Positions 35,693 to 44,329 of a stretch of DNA of 64,000 nucleotides are shown here, one piece after another. Position numbers and translations under genes: made by a program. The DNA is taken from contig JAISPL010000025.1 in NCBI GenBank assembly GCA_031274925.1, positions 34,895-98,894 on the forward strand, in the 5' to 3' direction. Positions within the stretch are counted from its first letter, which is position 1; the number at the start of each line of letters is the position of its first letter. The stretch comes from Syntrophobacterales bacterium. GTDB taxonomy: Bacteria > Desulfobacterota > Syntrophorhabdia > Syntrophorhabdales > Syntrophorhabdaceae. The notes under the pieces were generated by a model. The model ran no database searches. It was not told where the DNA came from and saw only the letters and a program-made list of their open reading frames with translations.

Positions 35693-37138
35693 ATGGTTCG
35701 CGTAGACTTCGGAAAAATACTATTCGTCCACCCCCTCGGGTATGCGGCGGATGCCGCTGGTTATGATATTTCAAGGATGGCAAATATCATGCCACCTTTG
35801 GGTATTGCAAGCATCGCCGCCTATTTAAAAGAAAAGGACATTGAGGGGAAAATTGTAGACTGCAACGCCAAGCCTGACTCTGACCGCGTCATTGCAGAGT
35901 ACCTGAGGGACGCCCGGCCTGCCTTTATCGGATTAAGCTGTGTCACCGCTAATTTTCTTGATGGCATACGGATTGCCCGTATGGCGAAAGGAGTTCTGCC
36001 GGAGATCAAAGTTGTCTTCGGAGGGCATCATGTATCGGCCTTAAAGGAAAAAGCGCTGGAGATGTTTCCCGTCATTGACTTTGCCGTCGTGGGGGAAGGG
36101 GAGCAGACGATGGCAGAGCTTGTCGAAAACGAAGGGGAAGGGCTGTCCCTTATCGGGGGTCTGATTTACAGAGAGAACGAAGAAGGACCCTGCTTTACCG
36201 GGTATCGCTCCCGGCTTTTAGACCTTGATACGCTTCCGTTTCCCTTGTATGAAAAATTGGACGGCTATCCGGAAAGTTACAAGCTGCCTATATTCAACTA
36301 CCCGGCCACTCCCAATTCCAGCTGCACATCGAGCCGCGGTTGTCCCTATCGATGTTCCTATTGTGACCGGTCGGTCTTTCCTGCAAATTATCGATTTAAT
36401 TCGGCTGAATACTTGTATGAACATCTAAGATATTTGAAGGAACGCTTCGGTATAAGGCACGTTAACCTCTATGACGATCAGTTTACTTTCCACCGCAAAA
36501 GAGTGGAAACATTTGCGCGTTTGATGGTGGATCGGCCGCTGGGGGTCACCTTCAACTGCGCCGTGCGGGCGGAACATGTCGACTCGGAAGTTCTTGGGTA
36601 CATGAAAGAAGCAGGATGCTGGATGATCAGTCTCGGCATCGAAAACGGAGATGAAGAACTTCTTTCCCGGCACAGAAAAAATGCAGATCTTGACCTAGTG
36701 GCGGAGAAGATACGCCTTATCAAGAAAGCGGGGATTATAGTCAAGGGACTCATGATGATGGGATTGCCGGGCGAAACAGAGGAAAGTGTGCGGAGAAGCA
36801 TGCGTTATGTGTTTTCCCTTCCAATAGACGAGATAAATGTGTCCAAATTTACTCCTTTCCCCGGTTCACAACTCTATGAGAACGTGAAAGAGTTTGGGAC
36901 TTTCGATGAGGACTGGGAAAAGATGGACTGTATGCATTTTCAGTTCATTCCTAAAGGTATGACACGGGACGGAATGGAAAAGCTTTTCACCTTGTTTTAT
37001 AAGAAACACATCCTGCGACCCAAAGGGCTTTGGCGATATTTTACCATGATATGGCGTTCCCCCGACAGTTGGATAAGGTTTATCCGAAATATCACCGCTT
37101 TTCTTCGATTCGCACGGACCGACAAACGACATGCGTGA
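35693..37138 (+). CDS. Radical SAM protein with N-terminal cobalamin-binding-type domain, 3 of 4
   Basis: 481 aa, the most canonical of the group. B12-binding domain at about 10-150 (MPPLGIASIAAYL, VVFGGHHVSALKEKAL, VVGEGEQTMAEL), then cysteines 217, 221 and 224 in CPYRCSYC, and GLMMMGLPGETEESVRRSM. A DUF4080/DUF4070-like C-terminal region follows. BchE- and P-methylase-type relatives use methylcobalamin or 5'-deoxyadenosyl chemistry on unactivated carbons. Starts 12 bases after copy 2; its end overlaps the hydrolase by eight bases. Confidence 0.84.
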   Translation: MVRVDFGKILFVHPLGYAADAAGYDISRMANIMPPLGIASIAAYLKEKDIEGKIVDCNAKPDSDRVIAEYLRDARPAFIGLSCVTANFLDGIRIARMAKGVLPEIKVVFGGHHVSALKEKALEMFPVIDFAVVGEGEQTMAELVENEGEGLSLIGGLIYRENEEGPCFTGYRSRLLDLDTLPFPLYEKLDGYPESYKLPIFNYPATPNSSCTSSRGCPYRCSYCDRSVFPANYRFNSAEYLYEHLRYLKERFGIRHVNLYDDQFTFHRKRVETFARLMVDRPLGVTFNCAVRAEHVDSEVLGYMKEAGCWMISLGIENGDEELLSRHRKNADLDLVAEKIRLIKKAGIIVKGLMMMGLPGETEESVRRSMRYVFSLPIDEINVSKFTPFPGSQLYENVKEFGTFDEDWEKMDCMHFQFIPKGMTRDGMEKLFTLFYKKHILRPKGLWRYFTMIWRSPDSWIRFIRNITAFLRFARTDKRHA

Positions 37139-38072
37139 AATGGCGGTATCTGCGGATTTTGACACAAGAAAGCAGGAACTGCCGGTTTATCACCCGTTCC
37201 GATCGGAGAAGGCAAGAGAAAGGTATCTGAGTCTATACGATCGAAGGGCGAGTCTTTGGCCTATCCCCTATGAATCAAAGATGGCGGATACCTCATACGG
37301 CCGTACATTCGTGCGGGTGAGCGGGCCCGATGGCGCCCTACCCCTCGTTTTGCTGCCAGGCGCGACGAGCTCGTCGCTCATGTGGGCTCCCAACATAAAG
37401 GTTTTGTCAGAGAATTTCAAGACTTATGCGGTTGACAATATTTATGATTTCGGGAGAAGCGTCTACACTAGGGCCATCCGGGACGAGGAGGACTTTGCGT
37501 ACTGGCTCAACGAGTTCTTTGATGCGCTGGGTCTTGGAGCTAACATTAACCTCGTAGGTATGTCATATGGAGGTTGGATTGCGAGTCAGTATGCTCTGCG
37601 TTTTTCAAACAGACTTCATAAAATAGTGTTACTGGCTCCGGCGCGTACAGTGCTTCACTTTAGACCCTCCTTTGTGCTTCGTGTGCCTCTTGCGCTGCTT
37701 CCTTGGCGCTTCACCGTCAGGAGATTTGTATACTGGATATTTGAGGAGTTTGCGCGAAGAAGAGGAGAGGCAGATGTAATCCTTGAGAATGTGGTGGACG
37801 ATATGCTTGCCGGATTTCAGTGTTTCAAACCAAAACGTTTCGTCCAGCCCACCGTACTGAAGAAGAAAGAACTGAGGAACCTCAAGGTACCCATGCTCTA
37901 TATGATTGGTGAATACGATAAGCTTTACTCCGCCAGGAAAGCCGTGAGACGCCTCAATAAGATATCTGCCAGGATAAAAACAGAGATTATTCCCGATGCC
38001 GACCATGCTCTCACGATTGCCTGTGCGGAAATAGTGAATCAAAAGATACTCGACTTCCTGAGGTCGTCTTGA
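37131..38072 (+). CDS. Alpha/beta hydrolase
   Basis: 313 aa. The oxyanion segment LVLLPGATSSSLMW, nucleophile elbow GMSYGG, acid in IGEYDKLY and histidine in DADHALT make a complete Ser-Asp-His triad. The lid region about 180-230 is arginine- and phenylalanine-rich. Could hydrolyse an acyl ester or thioester in the pathway. Starts inside the end of the third radical SAM gene and overlaps the GT2 region by TTGA. Confidence 0.83.
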   Translation: MREMAVSADFDTRKQELPVYHPFRSEKARERYLSLYDRRASLWPIPYESKMADTSYGRTFVRVSGPDGALPLVLLPGATSSSLMWAPNIKVLSENFKTYAVDNIYDFGRSVYTRAIRDEEDFAYWLNEFFDALGLGANINLVGMSYGGWIASQYALRFSNRLHKIVLLAPARTVLHFRPSFVLRVPLALLPWRFTVRRFVYWIFEEFARRRGEADVILENVVDDMLAGFQCFKPKRFVQPTVLKKKELRNLKVPMLYMIGEYDKLYSARKAVRRLNKISARIKTEIIPDADHALTIACAEIVNQKILDFLRSS

Positions 38073-38074
38073 CC

Positions 38075-39277
38075 ATGAATCAGAAATCGCCATCACTGAT
38101 GTCAGTGGAGAGTAATTATAACCTCCTGGTATTCATTGTTATTCCCGTTTACAACCATGGGGAGACTTTGAAGGATGTGGCGGTCCGTGCCCTCCAAGTG
38201 AACGACAACGTACTGGTCATTGATGACGGCAGTACGGACGGCGGTCCCGAGAGCATCGCACAGCTTCCTCTGACGCTGATCCGTCATTCTGGGAACATGG
38301 GGAAGGGTGCGGCTATTATGACCGCAATCCGTGCGGCACAGAGTATGGGGGCAACGCATATTGTAACCATAGACGCCGACGGCCAGCACAGTCCGGAGGA
38401 TTTTCTCTGCTTCGCCCCTTTGATTGAGCAATATCCTGATGCGATAATAGTGGGAACACGGGCATTTGATCCAGCGAACACTCCGATGTTATCTAGATTC
38501 GGGCGCGTCTTTTCTAATTTCTGGCTGAGGGTCCAGACGGGACAGAAATTGAAGGATACCCAAAGTGGGTTTCGTGCCTACCCTCTTTCCATCCTGAAAT
38601 GGCTGAGACCGAGGGCGAGCCGTTATGATTTCGAAGTGGAGATTCTTGTAAGGGCGGTATGGGCAGGAATTGAGCTAAAAGAGGTCGATATATCGGTCTA
38701 TTATCCTCCTCGTTCACTTCGCGTATCCCACTTCCGCCTCTTCATGGATAATTTCCGCCTCACCGTTCTTAATACGAGACTGACCCTGAGGGCAATGCTG
38801 CCTCTGCCGCACAAGATGTTTGGAGTAACTGGGGAAGAGTTCAAAAAAGTTACGATACTGAAACCAATTAAATCCTTAAGACTGCTTCTCACAGGTAACA
38901 ATTCTCCGGAAAGGCTTGCTGTCGCCGGAGGGCTTGGGGCGCTCATCGGTGTCCTCCCCCTCATTGCATGTCAAAATATCATGACGCTTTTTGCAGCCAA
39001 CTATTTTCGTCTGAATAAACTGATGGCGCTCGCGGCAGCCCAAATATGCATACCTCCGCTGATTCCCGCACTCTGCATTGAAGTCGGATATTTTATACGC
39101 CACGGCAAGTTCCTTACCGAAGTCTCCCTGGAGACCATCGGTTACCAGGCCGCTGAACGGATTTTTGAATGGTTCATTGGTTCCCTCGTTCTTGGGCCTG
39201 TAATAGGAATTCTTGTCACCATAACCATTTATATAACAGCTTTGTTTCTGAAGAGAGTAAGTCGTGAATGCAACTGA
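38075..39277 (+). CDS. GT2 glycosyltransferase with C-terminal DUF2062 membrane domain
   Basis: 400 aa from ATG 38075, with TGAGGTCG upstream; TTG 38069 is an alternative overlapping the previous stop. Residues 20-245 are a DPM1-like GT2 domain: VIPVYNHGETL, VLVIDDGSTDGG, TIDADGQH. The C-terminal 130 residues carry DUF2062 (LAVAGGLGALIGVLPLIACQ and further hydrophobic spans). Aryl-polyene and related lipid clusters pair a glycosyltransferase with a lauroyl-type acyltransferase, and here the next gene is that acyltransferase with 14 bases of overlap. Probably links a sugar to the lipid at the inner membrane. Confidence 0.85.
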   Translation: MNQKSPSLMSVESNYNLLVFIVIPVYNHGETLKDVAVRALQVNDNVLVIDDGSTDGGPESIAQLPLTLIRHSGNMGKGAAIMTAIRAAQSMGATHIVTIDADGQHSPEDFLCFAPLIEQYPDAIIVGTRAFDPANTPMLSRFGRVFSNFWLRVQTGQKLKDTQSGFRAYPLSILKWLRPRASRYDFEVEILVRAVWAGIELKEVDISVYYPPRSLRVSHFRLFMDNFRLTVLNTRLTLRAMLPLPHKMFGVTGEEFKKVTILKPIKSLRLLLTGNNSPERLAVAGGLGALIGVLPLIACQNIMTLFAANYFRLNKLMALAAAQICIPPLIPALCIEVGYFIRHGKFLTEVSLETIGYQAAERIFEWFIGSLVLGPVIGILVTITIYITALFLKRVSRECN

Positions 39278-40196
39278 CGCTTCCCGGATTCATCCCGACA
39301 GTGCGCAATGGACGAGCCGCAGTATAGGCTCCCGATTCGGACATAAAGTATTCTACCTCTTCATTAGGTCCACAGGTCGGAGAGGGGCCTATTTTTTCCT
39401 TTACTTCGTGGTTCTTTTTTATGTCTTTTTTGCCCCGTCGATACGCAAAAAGGCAGACTATTATCTTCATCGGAGGTTTGAGAGAAAGCGCTTCCTTGAA
39501 AGACTTATGGATACATACCGTATATATCTCAACCTTGGCAGGGCGCTGATTGACAGGGCGATAATAGGCATTCTTGGACCGGATAAAATACATATGGAGT
39601 TCAGACAGCGGAGAGTTCTATACGATCTTGTCGGAGAGGGGCGCGGCCTGATTCTGCTTACGGCCCATGTTGGCTGCTGGCAGGCAGCAATGTCAACGCT
39701 GGAGGCTCTCCGTGTGCCCGTCCATCTTCTTTTGCATCGTGAAGAGGGCGATGTGGACCTACATTACTTTGAGCATGCCGGCGTCCGAGCTCCTTACGGG
39801 ATTATTGACCCTAAGGGAAGCATGGGCGGTGTTTTGGAAATGATAAGCGTTTTGAAAAAAGGGGAGGTCCTTAGCCTGATGGGCGACAGGCTCTTAGGCA
39901 GCAGAAAAGGAGCAACAGAGGTCGATTTCCTTGGAGAAAAAGCCTTGTTTCCTTATAGCGCCTATAAAATTGCCGCTGCGATCGGGACACCCATAGGGGT
40001 CCTCTTTTCATACAAGTCCGGTCCGGCAAGCTACTCATTGGAGCTGGCTAAAGTGATACGAGTACCTAGCGACGCCGCAAAAGAAGACAGGCATTTTCGT
40101 CCATATGTCGCTGAGTTTGCAAGGGCCCTCGAATGCTATACAGCGGCCCATCCTTACCAGTTTTTTAATTTCTATGACCTGTGGGAGAGGACATAG
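39264..40196 (+). CDS. LpxL/HtrB-like lipid acyltransferase
   Basis: 310 aa from GTG 39264. An N-terminal hydrophobic segment (FFLYFVVLFYVFFAP) precedes LLTAHVGCWQAAM, the HxxxxD/E-like region of the late lipid A acyltransferases (histidine kept, the acidic partner unclear), then SLMGDRLLGSRKGATEVDFLG. Transfers an acyl chain from ACP onto a lipid or sugar; the ACP gene follows 33 bases later. Good candidate for putting the specialised chain on an LPS-like or glycolipid carrier. Confidence 0.8.
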   Translation: MNATDASRIHPDSAQWTSRSIGSRFGHKVFYLFIRSTGRRGAYFFLYFVVLFYVFFAPSIRKKADYYLHRRFERKRFLERLMDTYRIYLNLGRALIDRAIIGILGPDKIHMEFRQRRVLYDLVGEGRGLILLTAHVGCWQAAMSTLEALRVPVHLLLHREEGDVDLHYFEHAGVRAPYGIIDPKGSMGGVLEMISVLKKGEVLSLMGDRLLGSRKGATEVDFLGEKALFPYSAYKIAAAIGTPIGVLFSYKSGPASYSLELAKVIRVPSDAAKEDRHFRPYVAEFARALECYTAAHPYQFFNFYDLWERT

Positions 40197-40229
40197 ACAT
40201 AATTTAACCACAAGAGAGAGGGATGTGAG

Positions 40230-40484
40230 ATGACCATTAAGGAACAGCTGAAAAAGATTCTTATTGAGGGGCTCAATATTGAGGATATGATGCCAGAAGA
40301 GATTGAGGATGACGCACCCCTTTTCGGGGAGGGGCTTGGCCTTGATTCTCTGGATGCAGTTGAACTGGTTGTCTTACTGGAAAAACATTTTGGAGTGGAA
40401 GTGAAAGACCTGGAGGAGGGAAGGGAGGCTTTCCAGACTATCAATACCATGGTTGATTTCATCAAGGAAAGGAGCAACCGATGA
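40230..40484 (+). CDS. Acyl carrier protein 2
   Basis: 84 aa; phosphopantetheine serine S40 in LGLDSLDAVE. Preceded by AGAGAGAGGGATG-type purine-rich ribosome site. Overlaps the next ketosynthase by ATGA, so ACP, ketosynthase and the cysteine-less partner are one translational unit. Confidence 0.92.
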   Translation: MTIKEQLKKILIEGLNIEDMMPEEIEDDAPLFGEGLGLDSLDAVELVVLLEKHFGVEVKDLEEGREAFQTINTMVDFIKERSNR

Positions 40485-41680
40485 ACGAGCTGGCCTCTGT
40501 CCCGATCACAGGGGTGGGCTGTCTGTGCGGCGCTGGAGGGGTATTAAGAGAGTGCTTGAATTCCCTATTTGAGGGCAGACGCAGCCCGAAGCCTCCAAAG
40601 AGGTTCACCGGCACTCATTCCATTCCCTATCCTGTATTTGAGGTTCCAGACGCGGCAGTTCCCGGCAGTATGAAAGATGCTTCCCATATATCATTTACCG
40701 GCAAATTTGCCATTACGGCCGCCCAAGAGGCATTGAGTGATGCATGGCTTGACCAGAAGGCCCTTGAGGGGAAGAAAGTTGGAGTCTGCGTAGGTACAAC
40801 CGTAGGCAGTGCGATGAATAACGAGCTCTTCTACAGCGAATACCTCAGGACAGGGACGGCGGACATGAAGCCCATAGTGCGCTTTTTGAGGAGCAATCCC
40901 GCCCAGCTGATCGCCTTGAAATTCGGTCTCACAGGGCCATGTCAGACGGTGGTGAATGCCTGTTCATCAGGCACTGACGCTGTGGGAATAGGCGCATCAT
41001 GGATCCAGTCGGGGTTATGTGATGTGGTAGTTGCCGGAGGGGCCGACGAGCTTTGCCACGTGACATACAACGGATTTATTTCTCTTCTCATCACGGACGA
41101 GTCAGCGTGCAAGCCTTTCGACCGAGAGAGAAAGGGACTCAATCTCGGAGAAGGTGCGGCAATGCTTGTTTTGGAATCAGAACATTTTTGCCGGGAAAGA
41201 AAGAAGACCCCACGGGCACGTTTTCTTGGCTACGCATCCGCAAGCGATGCCTACCACCTTACCGCCCCTCACCCTGAGGGAGACGGGCTCAGGCGGGCGA
41301 TTATGGGTGCGCTACGATTTTCCAAAAAGGACATCCGTCATATCGCCTTCGTCAATGCTCATGGGACCGCCACACCGGATAATGACAAGGTTGAAGGCGG
41401 GGTGCTCCGTGAATTGCTTCCAGGGATCCCGTTTTTCTCCACAAAAGGCTATACAGGACATACATTGGGGGCGGCAGGTGCGATAGAGGCTGCCTTTACG
41501 GTGGCATGCCTCGAACTGGGCATCATACCAGGCAATGCGGGTTTCGCAAATCCCGACCCTGAAATTGATGTGTCGCCTACGACAGTCACGACACGGATCA
41601 CGGGCAGTGCGGCCATTTCGCAATCCCTCGCATTTGGAGGCAGTAATGGTGTTCTCGTATTAGGCAAAACGGAGGATTAA
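40481..41680 (+). CDS. Beta-ketoacyl-ACP synthase 4 (KS-alpha-like)
   Basis: 399 aa with complete triad: C161 in VVNACSSGTDAV, histidine in VNAHGTATPDN and histidine in GYTGHTLGAAGA. Followed two bases later by a cysteine-less ketosynthase, the order seen for KS-alpha/KS-beta pairs in type II polyketide systems. Preceded by its own ACP, so a minimal ACP-KS-CLF set is present. Confidence 0.9.
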   Translation: MNELASVPITGVGCLCGAGGVLRECLNSLFEGRRSPKPPKRFTGTHSIPYPVFEVPDAAVPGSMKDASHISFTGKFAITAAQEALSDAWLDQKALEGKKVGVCVGTTVGSAMNNELFYSEYLRTGTADMKPIVRFLRSNPAQLIALKFGLTGPCQTVVNACSSGTDAVGIGASWIQSGLCDVVVAGGADELCHVTYNGFISLLITDESACKPFDRERKGLNLGEGAAMLVLESEHFCRERKKTPRARFLGYASASDAYHLTAPHPEGDGLRRAIMGALRFSKKDIRHIAFVNAHGTATPDNDKVEGGVLRELLPGIPFFSTKGYTGHTLGAAGAIEAAFTVACLELGIIPGNAGFANPDPEIDVSPTTVTTRITGSAAISQSLAFGGSNGVLVLGKTED

Positions 41681-41682
41681 CC

Positions 41683-42768
41683 ATGAAAATCTGCATTGAG
41701 GGGATCGGTATCGTCGGGGGATTTGGTGCAGGTATCAAAGAATTCTCGAAAGCGCTCGCCACGGGAGGCAACCATGTACAGTCCGTTCCTCTCAGGGTCG
41801 GCGAAAACGTAACCGAAATACCCGCGTTTCTTGCGGACACTTCACATCTTAATGACTTTATCCCGAAAAAAGCATTAAGAAGGATAGATCATTACGCTAA
41901 GATGGCCTTACTGGGTTCTTATCTTGCCCTTCAAGACGCCTCCATGATGGACATTGATCCTAAACTAGGTATTGTTGTTGCTAGCGGATACGGCGCAAGC
42001 GCCACCACGTTCGCCTTCCTTGACTCGTTTATTACAAGCAACGATACTTTTTCCTCTCCGACCCATTTTTCAAATTCCGTTCATAATACTGCCGCTGCGC
42101 AAATTTCAATACTCCTAGGTACGATTGGGCCTTGTCTCACAGTAAGCCAATTTGAAATGTCGGTTCCTTCAGCACTTATAACCGCCATTAACTGGCTAAA
42201 AGAAGGAAGGGTGGAGAAAGTGCTTTTCGGGGCCGTGGATGAGTACTGCGATGTACTGGGATACTGCTACCATCGATTCTTTGGACTCAACCAGGCGATA
42301 GAGCCTTTTCTCTTCGACAGACAGACTGCCATTCCTGGCGAAGGGTCCGCTTTTTTTCTGCTCTCTATGAAAGAGCCCTCCGGTAAAACATACGGACATA
42401 TTACGTCTGTCGCGGCAGAATACCGCGACGGTCCGGGACTTCCTCTACCCCATAAGACGTTATTTATCCTCGGGGCTGATGGTCATGGAAAATATGGCCG
42501 ATATTATGAACAATGCGTTACAAGTGAAATGAACATCACTTCTTACACATCCCTGTTCGGAAGTTTCCCGACAAATACTGCCTTTGACATGGCGGTGGCG
42601 TGCCTGTCTTTGAAAGGAAATAAGGTGTATAGTCCTCCTTCCTGGATTATCCGTCCGGCCGAACTTACCATTCCTGACGGAACCGATGCTCTTGACGCCT
42701 CCGAAATCTGCTGTTTTAAAATGGGAAATCATGGAGAATCAGGGGTGATAACATTAAAAAAGGATTGA
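41683..42768 (+). CDS. Full-length ketosynthase-like protein without catalytic cysteine (chain-length-factor-like)
   Basis: 361 aa thiolase-fold protein. At the nucleophile position the sequence is TVSQFEMSVPSA: no cysteine, with Q/F-E in its place. The usual His-x-T and G-H-T motifs are also absent. In type II polyketide synthases the KS-beta subunit similarly lacks the cysteine and shapes the product tunnel. An active condensing enzyme is ruled out by the motifs; a heterodimer with the preceding ketosynthase is inferred from adjacency. Confidence 0.8.
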   Translation: MKICIEGIGIVGGFGAGIKEFSKALATGGNHVQSVPLRVGENVTEIPAFLADTSHLNDFIPKKALRRIDHYAKMALLGSYLALQDASMMDIDPKLGIVVASGYGASATTFAFLDSFITSNDTFSSPTHFSNSVHNTAAAQISILLGTIGPCLTVSQFEMSVPSALITAINWLKEGRVEKVLFGAVDEYCDVLGYCYHRFFGLNQAIEPFLFDRQTAIPGEGSAFFLLSMKEPSGKTYGHITSVAAEYRDGPGLPLPHKTLFILGADGHGKYGRYYEQCVTSEMNITSYTSLFGSFPTNTAFDMAVACLSLKGNKVYSPPSWIIRPAELTIPDGTDALDASEICCFKMGNHGESGVITLKKD

Positions 42769-43367
42769 AAAATCATGGCCCGAGCGGTTGCCTTAGAGCG
42801 CTTGTCAGTCTTTATTTTTTACTCTCCGCACTGTTTTGCTGTGTGCAAGGTTGGGCCGGGGATATCTCTCACGGAGAAGCCGACCGTTACGGGATGGGGG
42901 TGACTGTAGGGAATAGCTATACCCCCCAAAACGACATATCATTTATGGCGCTCTCTGGATTTACTCTCTTTGACTATGGCAAAGTGTGGCGAAGGAAGGC
43001 TCCTGAAGCTTTACGCTTCAAGCTGGAGGCTGGCTTGGGATCAACCACAAGGCCGGAAAAGAAACTCATTACTTCAGCAAATATGTTCGCTCTTTACTAT
43101 ATCAGGAACTTTGGGCTGGGGTCATTTCGTCCTTATGTCGAAGGGGGGATAGGGGCGATTTATACCGACTTTCAGGTTGATGGCCAGGGATCGCGGGTTA
43201 ATTTCAATCCTCAAATAGGGGTAGGCGCTGAGTTCAATGTTGATCCTGATACCACACTGTTCCTTGCTTTGAGGCTTCATCACATCTCGAACGGCGGACT
43301 TAACAAGGACAACACGGGCATAAACTCGGTCACCTTGACTTTAGGCCGTTTTTTTGGGATGGACTGA
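42765..43367 (+). CDS. PagL-like acyloxyacyl hydrolase / lipid A deacylase family outer-membrane protein
   Basis: 200 aa from TTG 42765, overlapping the upstream stop. A signal peptide (LVSLYFLLSALFCCVQGWAG) leads to an eight-stranded beta-barrel-like pattern ending in phenylalanine (GRFFGMD, near the terminus). The motif LRLHHISNGGLNKDNTGIN carries the histidine and serine of the PagL active site in the right H-x-S spacing. Either removes an acyl chain from lipid A or anchors the pathway's product in the outer membrane. Last gene of the first co-directional run. Confidence 0.8.
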   Translation: MKNHGPSGCLRALVSLYFLLSALFCCVQGWAGDISHGEADRYGMGVTVGNSYTPQNDISFMALSGFTLFDYGKVWRRKAPEALRFKLEAGLGSTTRPEKKLITSANMFALYYIRNFGLGSFRPYVEGGIGAIYTDFQVDGQGSRVNFNPQIGVGAEFNVDPDTTLFLALRLHHISNGGLNKDNTGINSVTLTLGRFFGMD

Positions 43368-43447
43368 GGTGGGCTGGTGACGGGATGGGATGAATGCCTT
43401 ATTTTCCCTTGTTATAATGCTAGCTGTTTTTTTACCTCACTATAGCA

Positions 43448-44232
43448 ATGCGCAGGATCCATATATTTGAGATTGCGGACAAGAAATGGTGTCCCCGGTC
43501 CATTCGTGGGGTTGTTACAGATTATATACAGTTCGGCACAATGAAATGGGGTGTGGATGTGACAATTGCATCTGTCCTGGGACGCAAGCTTGAGCGCCTC
43601 GGGGTGCAGGAGGTGGTTGATCTCTGTTCCGGAAGCGGAGGACCGTGGATTCGTTTGTTTGAGATTCTCAACACGACATGGCCCTTCTCCCGGGTATGCC
43701 TCACGGACAAATTTCCCAATATACCGGCCCTCAATTACGTGCGTCAAGCTTCGCAGGGCAGGATCAGTTTTTCCCCGGAATCCGTCAACGCCGCATGTGT
43801 TCCCGGTACCCTTGTCGGCTTCCGGACTATTTTTGCCGCCTTTCATCATTTCACACCGAGAGAAGCTCGCGATATCCTCAATGACGCTGTCAATTGTCGG
43901 CAAGGGATCGGCGTCTTCGAGATAACGCAGCGATCGCCCCGGGCAATTCTCAGTTTTACCGTCGTTTCGATTCTAATGCCTCTTTTTATTCCTTTTATCC
44001 GGCCATTACGGTGGTCAGGCTGGCGTGGACGTATATGGTCCCTGTGGCCCCCCCCCTGGTACTGTTGTTCGATTCGCTGGTGTCGTGTCTGAGAACCTAT
44101 TCTGTGGCGGAACTTGAGAATATGACGAAAGACATTGGCAAAAAGACGTATATCTGGGAAATTGGGGAAATTAAATCCCCAGGCTCACCGATCGCCGTAA
44201 CGTATCTGCTGGGATATCCAAGTGAAAACTGA
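43448..44232 (+). pseudogene. SAM-dependent methyltransferase with a frameshift near 44010
   Basis: The first frame gives a methyltransferase-like start with VVDLCSGSGGPW (motif I), VCLTDKFPN and FAAFHHFTPREA, then turns to nonsense at about residue 190. The natural continuation RLAWTYMVPVAPPLVLLFD to AVTYLLGYPSEN lies in another frame up to the stop at 44230-44232. One missing base in CGGTGGTCAGGCTGG around 44010-44020 restores it. Either a recent mutation or a sequencing slip; all other residues look under selection. Confidence 0.75.
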
Positions 44233-44329
44233 CTCAATCGAGAGACATTTCCGTCCAGGCCGGGAACTCTGAAGACAATATGCCCGGCGCAGAGTGATTT
44301 TGTATTCCCGGGAAATACAAGGGAGGTTG

